Origin: Chloroflexota bacterium
GTDB taxonomy: Bacteria > Chloroflexota > Limnocylindria > Limnocylindrales > CSP1-4
DNA: 64,000 nucleotides
Assembly: GCA_019637815.1 (NCBI GenBank)
Contig: JAHBUZ010000010.1
Location: 62,001 to 126,000, forward strand
Direction of reading: 5' to 3'
Shown: positions 55,722 to 63,830 of the stretch, piece by piece
Layout of the letters: each line of letters begins with the position of its first letter
Position numbering within the stretch: position 1 is the stretch's first letter
Translations under genes and position numbers: made by a program
The notes under the pieces: generated by a model
The model's database searches: none
What the model saw: the letters and a program-made list of their open reading frames with translations, nothing else
What the model was told of the DNA's origin: nothing

Positions 55722-56758
55722 ACGCGCCCGAGGGCCACGGCCGACCGACCGGCATCCTGGGCACCGGGATCCAGGACGGCCTGCTGCTCAAGCCCATCCG
55801 CTACGAGTGGGCATACGACCTCTACAACCAGGCTGTGGCGAACACCTGGTTCCCGCACGAGATCCAGCTCGGTGAGGATCTCGCCGACTTCAAGCGCATG
55901 ACCCCCGAGGAGCGTCACGCGGTGACGTTCCTGATGAGCTACTTCAACCCCAACGAGCTGCTCGTCAACAAGGCGCTCGCGTTCGGCGTCTACCCCTACA
56001 TCAACGCGCCCGAGGCCCACCTGTACCTCGCCAAGCAGATGTGGGAAGAGGCGAACCACTGCATGGGCTTCGAGTATGTGCTCGAGACCTTCCCCATCGA
56101 TCGGACCGAGGCCTACGAGTCACATGTGACGGTGCCCTCGATGGCGGCCAAGGAGGCGTTCGAGGTCCGCTACATCCGGCGCATGACCGAGGAGACGCTG
56201 GATATCACCACGACCGAGGGCAAGCAGGACTTCATCCGCAACCTCGTCGCCTACAACATCATCCTCGAAGGCATCTGGTTCTACTCCGGTTTCATGGTCG
56301 CGCTCAGCTTCCGGCAGCGGAACCTGCTCCGGAACTTCGCATCACTCATCGACTGGATCGTGCGCGACGAGAGCCTCCACCTGAAGTTCGGCATCAACCT
56401 CATCCTGACCGTCCTCGACGAGAACCCGGATGTGGGTACGGAGGCCTTCGCCGCGGAGATCCGGCAGATGATCCTCGATGGCGTGGCCATGGAGGAGGCG
56501 TACAACCGGGACCTGCTGCCGCGCGGCATCCTGGGGCTCAACGCGTCCTACATCAACCAGTACGTGCAGTACCTCGCGGACCGACGGCTGGAGGAGCTGG
56601 GCTTCGAGCCCGAATACCGCGTCGGCAACCCTGCCAAGTGGATGGCCGCCGCCAACGACACCCTGGAGCTGGTCAACTTCTTCGAGTCGATCAACACCAG
56701 CTACGAGGTGGATGCCCGGGCGCAGACGGCGTCCGGCGTCGAGCCCGCCGGACGATGA
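55718..56758 (+). CDS. nrdB: Ribonucleotide reductase small subunit, class Ic type (Phe radical site)
   Basis: A 346-residue ferritin-like R2. Metal ligands are Glu80 (FNPNELLVN), Glu111 and His114 (WEEANHCMGF), Glu184 (IILEGIWFYSGF), Glu218 and His221 (RDESLHLKFG). Each is exactly nine residues before its counterpart in Chlamydia trachomatis R2 (89, 120, 123, 193, 227, 230). The residue four after His114, where class Ia enzymes have the radical Tyr, is Phe118, matching Chlamydia Phe127. It is therefore expected to use a Mn(IV)/Fe(III) cofactor. GTG 55718 overlaps the nrdA stop; its own stop overlaps the next ATG. Confidence 0.93.
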   Translation: MNAPEGHGRPTGILGTGIQDGLLLKPIRYEWAYDLYNQAVANTWFPHEIQLGEDLADFKRMTPEERHAVTFLMSYFNPNELLVNKALAFGVYPYINAPEAHLYLAKQMWEEANHCMGFEYVLETFPIDRTEAYESHVTVPSMAAKEAFEVRYIRRMTEETLDITTTEGKQDFIRNLVAYNIILEGIWFYSGFMVALSFRQRNLLRNFASLIDWIVRDESLHLKFGINLILTVLDENPDVGTEAFAAEIRQMILDGVAMEEAYNRDLLPRGILGLNASYINQYVQYLADRRLEELGFEPEYRVGNPAKWMAAANDTLELVNFFESINTSYEVDARAQTASGVEPAGR

Positions 56759-56865
56759 GGGACACGCTGCTGCTCCTGCCGCGACGGCGGGCGATCCGCC
56801 TGCTCGTCGTCGTGCTCGCAGCCCTCGCGTCGGTGGTCATCGGTCCAGCAGGAAGGCCCGCGTAG
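56755..56865 (+). CDS. 36-residue ORF bridging nrdB and the metal transporter
   Basis: A tiny ORF, MRDTLLLLPRRRAIRLLVVV continuing LAALASVVIGPAGRPA. Its ATG overlaps the nrdB stop (ATGA), and its stop is immediately followed by the transporter's ATG (TAGATG). The sequence is a basic start plus one hydrophobic helix, so it could be a small membrane peptide. It might instead only keep ribosomes moving between genes. No family is recognised. Confidence 0.45.
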   Translation: MRDTLLLLPRRRAIRLLVVVLAALASVVIGPAGRPA

Positions 56866-58101
56866 ATGACGAGCGCGACGCTGCACCTGCGGCGTCCGGC
56901 CCTGCCCGCGGGCGCCGCGTTCCTGGGGCCTGCGTTCGTGGCGGCTGTCGCATACGTGGACCCCGGCAACGTGGCCACGAACCTGGCCGCCGGGGCGCGC
57001 TACGGGTACCTGCTGGTGTGGGTGCTCGTCGCCGCCACGTGCATGGCCGGCCTGGTCCAGTACCTGTCGGCCAAGCTGGGTCTGGTCACGGGTCGCACGG
57101 TCCCGGAGCTCCTGCGGGACCGGTTGCCGACGGGTGCCCGGGTCGGCTACTGGGTCCAGGCCGAGGGTGTGGCGCTGGCCACCGACATCGCGGAGGTCGT
57201 GGGCGGGGCCATCGCGCTCTGGCTCCTGTTCGCGCTGCCACTACCGCTCGGTGGCCTCATCACCGGGCTGGTCTCGATGGCCATCCTGGGTGTCCAGGAC
57301 CGGCGTGGCCAGCGGAGCTTCGAGCGGGTCATCACGGCCTGCCTCGCGGTCATCGCGGTCGGGTTCGTGGCAGGGGTCGTGGTGGCGCCGCCGGATCCCG
57401 TCGGGGTCGCGGGTGGCCTGATGCCCCGCTTCGACGGCATGGACTCGGTGCTTCTCGCAGTGGGCATGGTCGGCGCGACCGTGATGCCCCACGCCGTGTA
57501 TCTCCACTCGGCGCTGGTCCGGGATCGCTTCGGCCATGTCGCGGAACCCGGTCGGCTGCTGGGTGCCACGCGCCGGGATGTGGGGCTCGCGATGGTGCTT
57601 GCGGGCGGCGTCAACATCGCGATGCTGCTGCTGGCGGCCGCATCGCTGCGCGGCGTCGCGGGCGCCGACTCCATCGAGGGTGCCCACGCGGCGGTCGTCG
57701 CAGCGCTGGGTCCGGGGATCGGGGTGCTCATGGCCGTGGGCCTGCTGGTCTCCGGTCTGGCCTCGACCTCGGTCGGCTGCTACGCCGGTGCGGTCGTGAT
57801 GCAGGGATTGCTGGTCCGCCAGGTGCCGCTGCTGGTCCGGCGCCTGGTCGTGCTCGTGCCCGCGATCGCGCTGCTGGCGATCGGGACCGATCCCACGCTC
57901 CTGCTCGTCCTGTCCCAGGTCGCGCTCTCGTTCGGCATCCCGTTCGTGCTGGTGCCGCTCGTGATGCTGACGGCGGACCGGCGGGTGATGGGCCGTCACG
58001 TCAACCGGGTCGCGACGACCGTCGCGGCGATCGGCGTCACGGCGGTCATCAGCGTGCTCAACCTCCTGCTCCTGGCGCTCACGTTCGGGGTCGTGGCGTG
58101 A
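56866..58101 (+). CDS. mntH: NRAMP divalent-metal transporter (MntH-type)
   Basis: A 411-residue Mn2+/Fe2+ symporter with about eleven helices. The metal-binding motifs are DPGN in TM1 (VAYVDPGNVATNLAAGARYGY) and MPH in TM6 (VGATVMPHAVYLHSALV), both complete. It is the fourth gene of the nrd operon and is linked to it by immediate start-stop contacts. Since the NrdB beside it should need manganese, its job here is likely to supply Mn to that enzyme. The exact metal preference is not proven by sequence. Confidence 0.9.
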   Translation: MTSATLHLRRPALPAGAAFLGPAFVAAVAYVDPGNVATNLAAGARYGYLLVWVLVAATCMAGLVQYLSAKLGLVTGRTVPELLRDRLPTGARVGYWVQAEGVALATDIAEVVGGAIALWLLFALPLPLGGLITGLVSMAILGVQDRRGQRSFERVITACLAVIAVGFVAGVVVAPPDPVGVAGGLMPRFDGMDSVLLAVGMVGATVMPHAVYLHSALVRDRFGHVAEPGRLLGATRRDVGLAMVLAGGVNIAMLLLAAASLRGVAGADSIEGAHAAVVAALGPGIGVLMAVGLLVSGLASTSVGCYAGAVVMQGLLVRQVPLLVRRLVVLVPAIALLAIGTDPTLLLVLSQVALSFGIPFVLVPLVMLTADRRVMGRHVNRVATTVAAIGVTAVISVLNLLLLALTFGVVA

Positions 58102-58559
58102 GTGGCACGCGGGAGGGAGCCGAGCCGCAGGGGCTCTCCGGGGCGGAGCCGTCCGTGTCGGAGCTCCCTGGCCCGGAGGTCCGGATGGCGAGCATGGTGT
58201 TCCCGCAGCACACCAACCACTACGGCACGCTGTTCGGTGGCGAGGCGATGCGGCTCATGGACGAGGCCGCGTTCCTGGCCGCGTCGCGCTGGACCCGGTG
58301 CGCGGTGGTCACGGTCGCGTCCGAACGGGTGGAGTTCCGGGTGCCCATCCATCGGGGTGAGCTGGTGGAGACCGTGGCTCGCGTGGTAGCTGCCGGTCGG
58401 ACATCGGTCACCGTGGAGGTGGAGCTCATCGCGGAGGACCTCCGCAGCGGCGAGCGACGCCACGCCACGAGCGGCCGGTTCACGCTGGTCGCGGTGGATG
58501 CGGATGGGCGCCCCACCCGCGAGTGGGGGACGCGGGCGACCGATCCATCGTCCGGCTGA
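58098..58559 (+). CDS. Hotdog-fold acyl-CoA thioesterase
   Basis: A 153-residue acyl-CoA hydrolase of the YciA/ACOT type. After a 30-residue variable start comes SMVFPQHTNHYGTLFGGEAMRLMDEAAFLAASRWTRCAVVTVASERVEFRVPIHRGELVETVARVV, with the catalytic Asp in LMDEAA and the GG(E/x)xM motif. It cleaves acyl-CoA thioesters in the cytoplasm. The GTG start at 58098 overlaps the mntH stop, so it belongs to the nrd operon although no link with nucleotide metabolism is evident. Confidence 0.85.
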   Translation: MSGTREGAEPQGLSGAEPSVSELPGPEVRMASMVFPQHTNHYGTLFGGEAMRLMDEAAFLAASRWTRCAVVTVASERVEFRVPIHRGELVETVARVVAAGRTSVTVEVELIAEDLRSGERRHATSGRFTLVAVDADGRPTREWGTRATDPSSG

Positions 58560-58587
58560 GACCGCTGAAGGGACGGCGTGTCGGGCC

Positions 58588-59265
58588 TCAGGCGGCCGAG
58601 GCGGCTGCGGCGACGTGCGCCGCCCAGTAGTGGTGGGTCTTCGCGACCACCGTCACGACACTCTTGACCTGGTCCTGCAGGGTCCACTCCGGACGCGCCG
58701 GGACGAGCAGCAGGTCATCGTCACATCGAGCGTCGACGTTCTCGAGGATGATGCTGGCACACAGCCACGCGGCCATCCGTGGGTCGTCGCAGGTGACCGC
58801 CAGCCAACCTTCGTCCATCGGCTCGGCGAACAGGCCCGTGGTCTCGAGGATGCCCCGCCGGATCTCCGCCACGGCATCGAAGCCGGCATCGATCATCACG
58901 ATCGGGCTCACCTCGGCGCGCACCGGATCGTCGGGGCCCCGGTGCGGGGGACCCCCGTAGAGCGCGAGCTCGCAGAAGCTGGTCCACATGCGGGCCCAGT
59001 CCGGCCGCCCGTCGTCCGTCCACTCGAACGGCGCTGCCGTCATCTGGGGAGGAGCCGCTGCGCCATCCTCGAGCGACTGGGTCGCCCAGCGGTCCGCCTG
59101 GGCCGCGAGACTGGAGGTCAGGGTCGTGAGACCCGCCTCGTCCCCGGTCATGAGGCGTGCCTCGAGACCCGTCGCCCGGGAGAAGTCACGAGCCGCCTGT
59201 CGCCAGCCGTCTAGCCCATCCGACGGGAGCGTGTCGTCCACGAGGATCACGGCTCCGATCGGCAT
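58588..59265 (-). CDS. Conserved hypothetical protein
   Basis: A 225-residue soluble protein starting MPIGAVILVDDTLPSDGLDG. It contains LALYGGPPHRGPDDPVRAEV and, near the end, GWLAVTCDDPRMAAWLCASIILENVDARCDDDLLLVPARPEWTLQDQVKSVVTVVAKTHHYWAAH. The last 60 residues (an ENV-x-R strand and a VAKTxHYW helix) look like a conserved domain I have seen in uncharacterised proteins, but I cannot name a function. GGGAGAG eight bases upstream supports ATG 59265; an upstream extension of the frame crosses the divergent promoter and is rejected. It is divergent from the FmdB-type gene. Confidence 0.6.
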   Translation of the reverse strand: MPIGAVILVDDTLPSDGLDGWRQAARDFSRATGLEARLMTGDEAGLTTLTSSLAAQADRWATQSLEDGAAAPPQMTAAPFEWTDDGRPDWARMWTSFCELALYGGPPHRGPDDPVRAEVSPIVMIDAGFDAVAEIRRGILETTGLFAEPMDEGWLAVTCDDPRMAAWLCASIILENVDARCDDDLLLVPARPEWTLQDQVKSVVTVVAKTHHYWAAHVAAAASAA

Positions 59266-59294
59266 GGTGGGGTCTCTCCCTGCAAAGATTCCGC

Positions 59295-59331
59295 TATCGC
59301 CACGAGTTGCGATAACGAACGATACCCGATA
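59295..59331. promoter_or_regulatory. CGATA repeats in a divergent promoter
   Basis: CGATA occurs at 59310-59314, 59320-59324 and 59327-59331, and inverted (TATCG) at 59295-59299. The first two copies are exactly ten bases apart. The 76-base gap serves both the unknown gene (minus) and the FmdB-type gene (plus), so one regulator may control both. Confidence 0.45.
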
Positions 59332-59341
59332 GGGTGGGGAC

Positions 59342-59593
59342 ATGCCCCGCTATGAGTTTCTGTGCCCCTCGTGCGACCGGACCATGGTCATCGCCCGGTC
59401 ATTCGCCGATGCGGATCGACCGGCGACCTGCCCGGCGTGTGCCACCGAGGCCGTCCGCCAGCTCTCGACGCCCACCGTGCTCTCGAGCCGGCCACGCCCC
59501 GCGACCGACTCCGCGCCGTCCGCGCCCCGATCGGGCAGCTGGTATCACCACGGGCACTCCCACGGCCCGGGAGCCGGCTCACACCAGCACTGA
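59342..59593 (+). CDS. FmdB-type zinc-ribbon protein with His-rich tail
   Basis: An 83-residue protein. An N-terminal FmdB/CxxC ribbon, MPRYEFLCPSCDRTMVIARSFADADRPATCPACAT, with two CxxC pairs is followed by a flexible Ser/Pro linker and a histidine-rich end YHHGHSHGPGAGSHQH, which may hold extra metal. Family members are proposed regulators or metal chaperones. It is divergent from the unknown gene at 58588-59265 and may share its control. Confidence 0.82.
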   Translation: MPRYEFLCPSCDRTMVIARSFADADRPATCPACATEAVRQLSTPTVLSSRPRPATDSAPSAPRSGSWYHHGHSHGPGAGSHQH

Positions 59594-59768
59594 CCTCGAG
59601 GGCCGGACCGGGCCGCCGGTCACGGCTCCAGCATGGGCGCCGCGAGCGCCAGGATCGCATCGAACCGACCTGGATCCAGGTTGCCACCGGATGCGATGAC
59701 ACACACCGTCTCCCGGTCGCGGATGGGGATCGGCGTCGACCGACCCCGGCGTCGGCGATGATGTGCCG

Positions 59769-61070
59769 ATGACCACGCCCGAGGATCTGTACGCCACCAT
59801 CGACCGGCTGGTCGAGCAGCATGCGCCGGCGCTCATCGCGCTCCGTCGGCGGGTCCACGAGCACCCGGAGCTGTCCGGTCGCGAGGTCCGGACGGCGCAG
59901 GTCGTCGCGGATCAGCTGCGAGCCATCGGCTTCGACGAGGTGCGCATCGGGGTCGGCGGGCACGGGGTCGTGGGCGTGCTCCGTGGCGGACGGCCGGGCG
60001 ACCGGGTCATCGCGCTCCGCGCGGACATGGACGGGCTGCCCGTCCGGGAGGCGTCCGGCGAAGCCTTCGCCTCACAGGTCGTGGATGCCGAGTATCCGGG
60101 CGGGCCGTTCCCGGTCGCACACGCGTGCGGCCACGACTGCCATGTCGCTGCGGTCCTGACGACGGCCAGCGTGCTCGGGGCGATGCGAGCCGACCTGCCG
60201 GGCACGGTCGTGTGCATCTTCCAGTCAGCCGAGGAGGGACCGCCTATCGGCGAGACGGATGGCGCCCGAGCGATGCTCGACTCGGGGGCACTCGACGATC
60301 CGCGTCCGACGATGGCGTTCGGGCTCCATGTCGGGCCGTTCCCCACGGGCACCGTGGCGTATCACGTGGGCGAGGCATATGCCGGTTCGGCGCTGGTCCG
60401 GATCCGGGTCGAGGGTGTCCAGACACACGGCTCCACGCCATGGCTGGGCGCGGACCCGATGCCTGCGGTCGGTCAGATCATCAGCGGCGTGGGGCAGCTG
60501 TATCGCCAGGTGCCCGCGGACCATCGGGTGTCCGCGACGATCGGTCACATCGAGGATGTCGGCCGCTTCAACATCATCCCGGGCCACGTGACCCTGTACG
60601 GCACGCTCCGGGCAGCGACCGATGCGGACATGGATGATCTCCAGGCAGGGTTCCGTCGGCTGGCCGAGGGCAGCGCGGAGGCGTTCGGCTGCCGGGCGAC
60701 GGTGGACTTCCTGCAGCGGGTGCCGCCGGTCCGGAACACGCAGGCATGGATGGACGCCGCGATGCCGACGCTCCAGCGAGTGGTGGGTGCCAGGCATGTC
60801 GTGGAGGCGCCGCCCCTCATGGGGTACGACGATGTCTCGCTGTTCGTGGAGGCGTTCGGTGGCCTGTACCTCAACTTGGGCGTCCAGGACACGCGACTGG
60901 ACCCCGTGCGGGTGCTGGCGCCGATCGAGGGTGGTCGCGGGCTGGTCCAGAATCACCATCCGGGGTTCTACGCCAACGAGGCCGCGCTCCCCGTGAGCGT
61001 GCGCATCCACGCGAACATCGCGGTGGATCACCTGCTGGGACTGATCGAGGTCTCGCCACCGGCGGGCTGA
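59769..61070 (+). CDS. M20 family amidohydrolase (IAA-amino acid/hippurate hydrolase type)
   Basis: A 433-residue M20D metallopeptidase. The metal-binding segments are RADMDGLPVREASG, AHACGHDCHVAAVL (Cys/His ligands), and QSAEEGPPIGETDGARAM. The dimerisation domain contains GVQTHGSTPWLGADPM. Relatives cleave N-acyl amino acids such as hippurate or acetyl-diaminopimelate; the substrate here is unknown. The ATG at 59769 is used; a GTG two codons upstream is possible. The gap 59594-59768 shows no gene. Confidence 0.88.
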   Translation: MTTPEDLYATIDRLVEQHAPALIALRRRVHEHPELSGREVRTAQVVADQLRAIGFDEVRIGVGGHGVVGVLRGGRPGDRVIALRADMDGLPVREASGEAFASQVVDAEYPGGPFPVAHACGHDCHVAAVLTTASVLGAMRADLPGTVVCIFQSAEEGPPIGETDGARAMLDSGALDDPRPTMAFGLHVGPFPTGTVAYHVGEAYAGSALVRIRVEGVQTHGSTPWLGADPMPAVGQIISGVGQLYRQVPADHRVSATIGHIEDVGRFNIIPGHVTLYGTLRAATDADMDDLQAGFRRLAEGSAEAFGCRATVDFLQRVPPVRNTQAWMDAAMPTLQRVVGARHVVEAPPLMGYDDVSLFVEAFGGLYLNLGVQDTRLDPVRVLAPIEGGRGLVQNHHPGFYANEAALPVSVRIHANIAVDHLLGLIEVSPPAG

Positions 61071-61128
61071 TCGTCCCGGTCGAGCGCCCCGTGGTCCGGA
61101 CCCATGGGCGTCTGCCATCATCGAGCAC

Positions 61129-61848
61129 ATGACCGGCCACGACGGGAGCCCAGCACATCCACTTCGCCCGGCGACGCTCCGGGTCGCTCGTGCCCTCCAG
61201 GCGATCATCGCGGTCGTGGTGTTCGGGAGCCTGCTCATCCAGCTTGCCGTGATCCTCGGCGGTGGCGCGGACGCCAACTCGGGGGCGGCGGGGACCGATG
61301 TGCCGCTGGCCACCCGACTCGTGCGGCTGTTCAGCTACTTCACGGTCCAGAGCAATCTCATCGTCGCGGTCGTCGCGCTCCTGCTCGTGGCGCGCCCGCT
61401 CCGACATGGACGGATCTGGGAGGTCGTGCGTCTCGACTCGCTGCTCGGCATCATCGTCACCGGCGTCGTATACGTGCTCGTGCTCGCGCCCCAGCTGGAC
61501 CTCGAGGGCTGGGCGCTCGTCGTGACGGTCGGTCTCCACTACGTCACGCCGGTGCTGGCACCGCTCGCCTGGCTGCTGTTCGGGCCGCGTCCCCGGTTCA
61601 CCGGGTGGACCGTGGCCGCAGCCTTCGTCTGGCCTGCCGGGTGGCTGCTGTACACGTTCGTCCACGGCGCCCTGTCCGGCTGGTATCCCTATCCCTTCCT
61701 GGATGCCGGGGAGCTGGGTCTCGGGCCTGCGCTGGTCAACGCGGGCCTGGTCCTCGCGGCAGCGCTGGTCCTCGCGGTGGTGGTCGCTGCCATCGACCGT
61801 CGTGTGCCATCACTGCTGCCGGGCGCCGCGCGCGACGACGCGGCCTGA
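61129..61848 (+). CDS. Pr6Pr family membrane protein
   Basis: A 239-residue polytopic protein with about six helices. VRLFSYFTVQSNLIVAVVALLLVARP and YVLVLAPQLDLEGWALVVTVGLHYVTPVLAPLAWLLFGPRPRFTGWTVAAAFVWPAGWLLYTFVHGALSGWYPYPFLDAG are characteristic of the bacterial Pr6Pr/FAR-17a-like family. Its function is unknown. CATCAT near 61112 could be a -10, giving a short leader. It is convergent with the secreted protein downstream. Confidence 0.82.
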   Translation: MTGHDGSPAHPLRPATLRVARALQAIIAVVVFGSLLIQLAVILGGGADANSGAAGTDVPLATRLVRLFSYFTVQSNLIVAVVALLLVARPLRHGRIWEVVRLDSLLGIIVTGVVYVLVLAPQLDLEGWALVVTVGLHYVTPVLAPLAWLLFGPRPRFTGWTVAAAFVWPAGWLLYTFVHGALSGWYPYPFLDAGELGLGPALVNAGLVLAAALVLAVVVAAIDRRVPSLLPGAARDDAA

Positions 61849-61881
61849 CCAGTGAGCGCGACCAAGCGCCGGGCGATCCGA

Positions 61882-63378
61882 CTACCGCGTCACCACGAGC
61901 CCATCGAGCGCGATCCAGCGTCCGCCTGAGGTCATCGTCTGGATCCGGACGGTGTGCGTCCCGGCGTCCGGGAAGTGCCACGTCCAGACCGGTACCAGGT
62001 CGCGGGTCTCGCGCCCATGCAGCGAGACGTGCTCGGACTCCGTGCCATCGTTGGAGAACACCCGCAGCTGGCCCGCCGTGGGGCCGGTGCGTGCCAGCAG
62101 GGTGGCCGTCCTGCCGGTGAAGGTGAGGCGCACGGTCATCCCGTCCCGGGTCGTCCGGATCAGGGACCCGCCGAACGCCTTGCCCTTGGCACCCACGGTC
62201 CGCCAGCGGCCGTTGATGCCGGGGGTCCGGGTCGTCAGGTCGCGGTAGGCGACACGGATGCGTGCCCGCGGGGACCAGGCGGAGGCGTTGCCGGCCGCAT
62301 CGAACGACCGCGCGCGAACCTCGATGCGCGTGCCCGTCGGGCTGGTCATGCCGAGGGACTGGCTGAACCGGAGGTCGGTGAGCGGGGTGTCCCGGTCGAT
62401 GCCCGTGGTCCACGCACCGTCGCCGACCCGCCGCCACTGTGCCTGATAGGCGACCGGCTTCCCCTTCCTCGACCACACCAGCCACTGCAGGCGCACCGTC
62501 TTGCCGCTTCGGTATGCCTTGGACACGACCTGGGCGATCGGAGTGTCGGGGGTCGAAGGTGGCGTGGTGTCCGGAGAAGGGGTCGGGCCAGGCAGGAACA
62601 CCCCGTCGATGGGCACTTGGAGTGGTGAGCGCACGTCGTCCGAACGGACCGTGATGCGTGAATCCAGTGGCCCGGCCGATCCCGTGCGCCGCGCCTTGAC
62701 GGTCAGCACGCACTCGTCCCCGGGTGCCAGCACACGCTCCCAGCATCCCTGGCTCAGCGACAGGTCGTGGCCCGCGATCTCCGAGCGACCCATGGTGATG
62801 ACGCCATCGGACGTGTTCCGGATGGACACCGTCCTGGTCGGCTGCGCGTCATGGTCGATGTTCCCGAAATGCAGCGCGGCGGGGATCGCCCGGAGCGCTG
62901 GCTCGGCGAGGATGCCCGTCCCGGTCAACGTCCCAGAGGCCTGCTGCGTCGGCGAGTTCCCTTCGGGCCGGAGTACCCGATATGAGATCGTCAGGGTCGC
63001 GATGGCTGTGCCCGGAGCCGTCGGCGAGAAGTCGACCAGGACCACTGCGGTGTCGTCCTCTCTGACGAACGGGCCCTGCCGGGGGGTCTGGGTGATGGTG
63101 AACGCGGCTGCACCGGGTCCACCGATCTCGTAGTCGGTGATGTGGGCGCGCTCCGTGGGGTGGCTGTTGGTCAGCCGGACCTCCCCCGACCGATCGCCAC
63201 CGACGCCAACGGCTCCGATGTCGAGGTCGCTCACCGAGAGCACGTCCTGCCATGGTTCTGCGGCACGTACTACGGACGGCGACGCGACCTCCGGCGACCC
63301 GACCAGGATGCCCAAGAGGAGCGCCAGGACGATGACGGCCTTCGGGCGTGACCGCTGGAGGGCCTTGGTGTGCTGCAT
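61882..63378 (-). CDS. Secreted choice-of-anchor/fibronectin-like protein
   Basis: A 498-residue exported protein. Signal peptide AVIVLALLLGILVGSPEVASPSVVRAA (about 1-39) then two immunoglobulin-like beta domains with choice-of-anchor features (GEVRLTNSHPTERAHITDYEIGGPGAAAFTITQ, and LHFGNIDHDAQPTRTVSIRNTSDGVI). A Pro/Ser/Thr linker (TPSPDTTPPSTPDTP) leads to a fibronectin-III-like part and a C-terminal carbohydrate-binding-like beta domain (RWRTVGAKGKAFGGSLIRTTRDGMTVRLTFTG). It is likely a surface or matrix protein. Upstream codons of the frame overlap the acetyltransferase and are not used. Confidence 0.7.
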   Translation of the reverse strand: MQHTKALQRSRPKAVIVLALLLGILVGSPEVASPSVVRAAEPWQDVLSVSDLDIGAVGVGGDRSGEVRLTNSHPTERAHITDYEIGGPGAAAFTITQTPRQGPFVREDDTAVVLVDFSPTAPGTAIATLTISYRVLRPEGNSPTQQASGTLTGTGILAEPALRAIPAALHFGNIDHDAQPTRTVSIRNTSDGVITMGRSEIAGHDLSLSQGCWERVLAPGDECVLTVKARRTGSAGPLDSRITVRSDDVRSPLQVPIDGVFLPGPTPSPDTTPPSTPDTPIAQVVSKAYRSGKTVRLQWLVWSRKGKPVAYQAQWRRVGDGAWTTGIDRDTPLTDLRFSQSLGMTSPTGTRIEVRARSFDAAGNASAWSPRARIRVAYRDLTTRTPGINGRWRTVGAKGKAFGGSLIRTTRDGMTVRLTFTGRTATLLARTGPTAGQLRVFSNDGTESEHVSLHGRETRDLVPVWTWHFPDAGTHTVRIQTMTSGGRWIALDGLVVTR

Positions 63379-63383
63379 GCGCC

Positions 63384-63830
63384 CTACGATGACAGAGATC
63401 CCGGGGAAGTCTCGAATCGCCAGCCGAGCATCACGTGGTCGGACTCCTCGTCCGCGCCCGCCGAGCGATACGTGGCCATGGCCGCCTCGTTGTCCCGCTC
63501 GGTGAGGACCCACATCCCGGTACAGCCACGCTCGTGTGCCCGATCGGCGAGGGCGCGCACGAGCGCGCGACCGATGCCCCGCCCTCGGAACGCCTCGTCG
63601 ACGCCCAGCTCGTACAGGAACATCTCGGTGCCCTTGTCCGGGTGGGTCATCTCGACGCCGCTGACGAATCCCGCCGGGGCACCCTCCACCGACGCGAGGC
63701 ACAGGTGATGGCCGGGCTGTGCCAGGAACCGCGTCGCCCATCCGGCGCGGACCGGGTCATCGAACAGGTGGCTTGCCGCCAGGAGCGGTCCTTCGTCGCC
63801 GGCGACCAGCCAGCGCAGGTGATGCGTCAT
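63384..63830 (-). CDS. GNAT family N-acetyltransferase
   Basis: A 148-residue acetyltransferase resembling aminoglycoside 3-N-acetyltransferase (AacC) relatives. The acetyl-CoA pyrophosphate motif is ELGVDEAFRGRGIGRALVRALADRAHERG (Q/RxxGxG/A as RGRGIG) near residues 72-100, with VLTERDNEAAMATYRSAGA behind it. The substrate is unknown. Its ATG overlaps the stop of the partial gene upstream (TGATG-type), so the two are one operon. Confidence 0.85.
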   Translation of the reverse strand: MTHHLRWLVAGDEGPLLAASHLFDDPVRAGWATRFLAQPGHHLCLASVEGAPAGFVSGVEMTHPDKGTEMFLYELGVDEAFRGRGIGRALVRALADRAHERGCTGMWVLTERDNEAAMATYRSAGADEESDHVMLGWRFETSPGSLSS

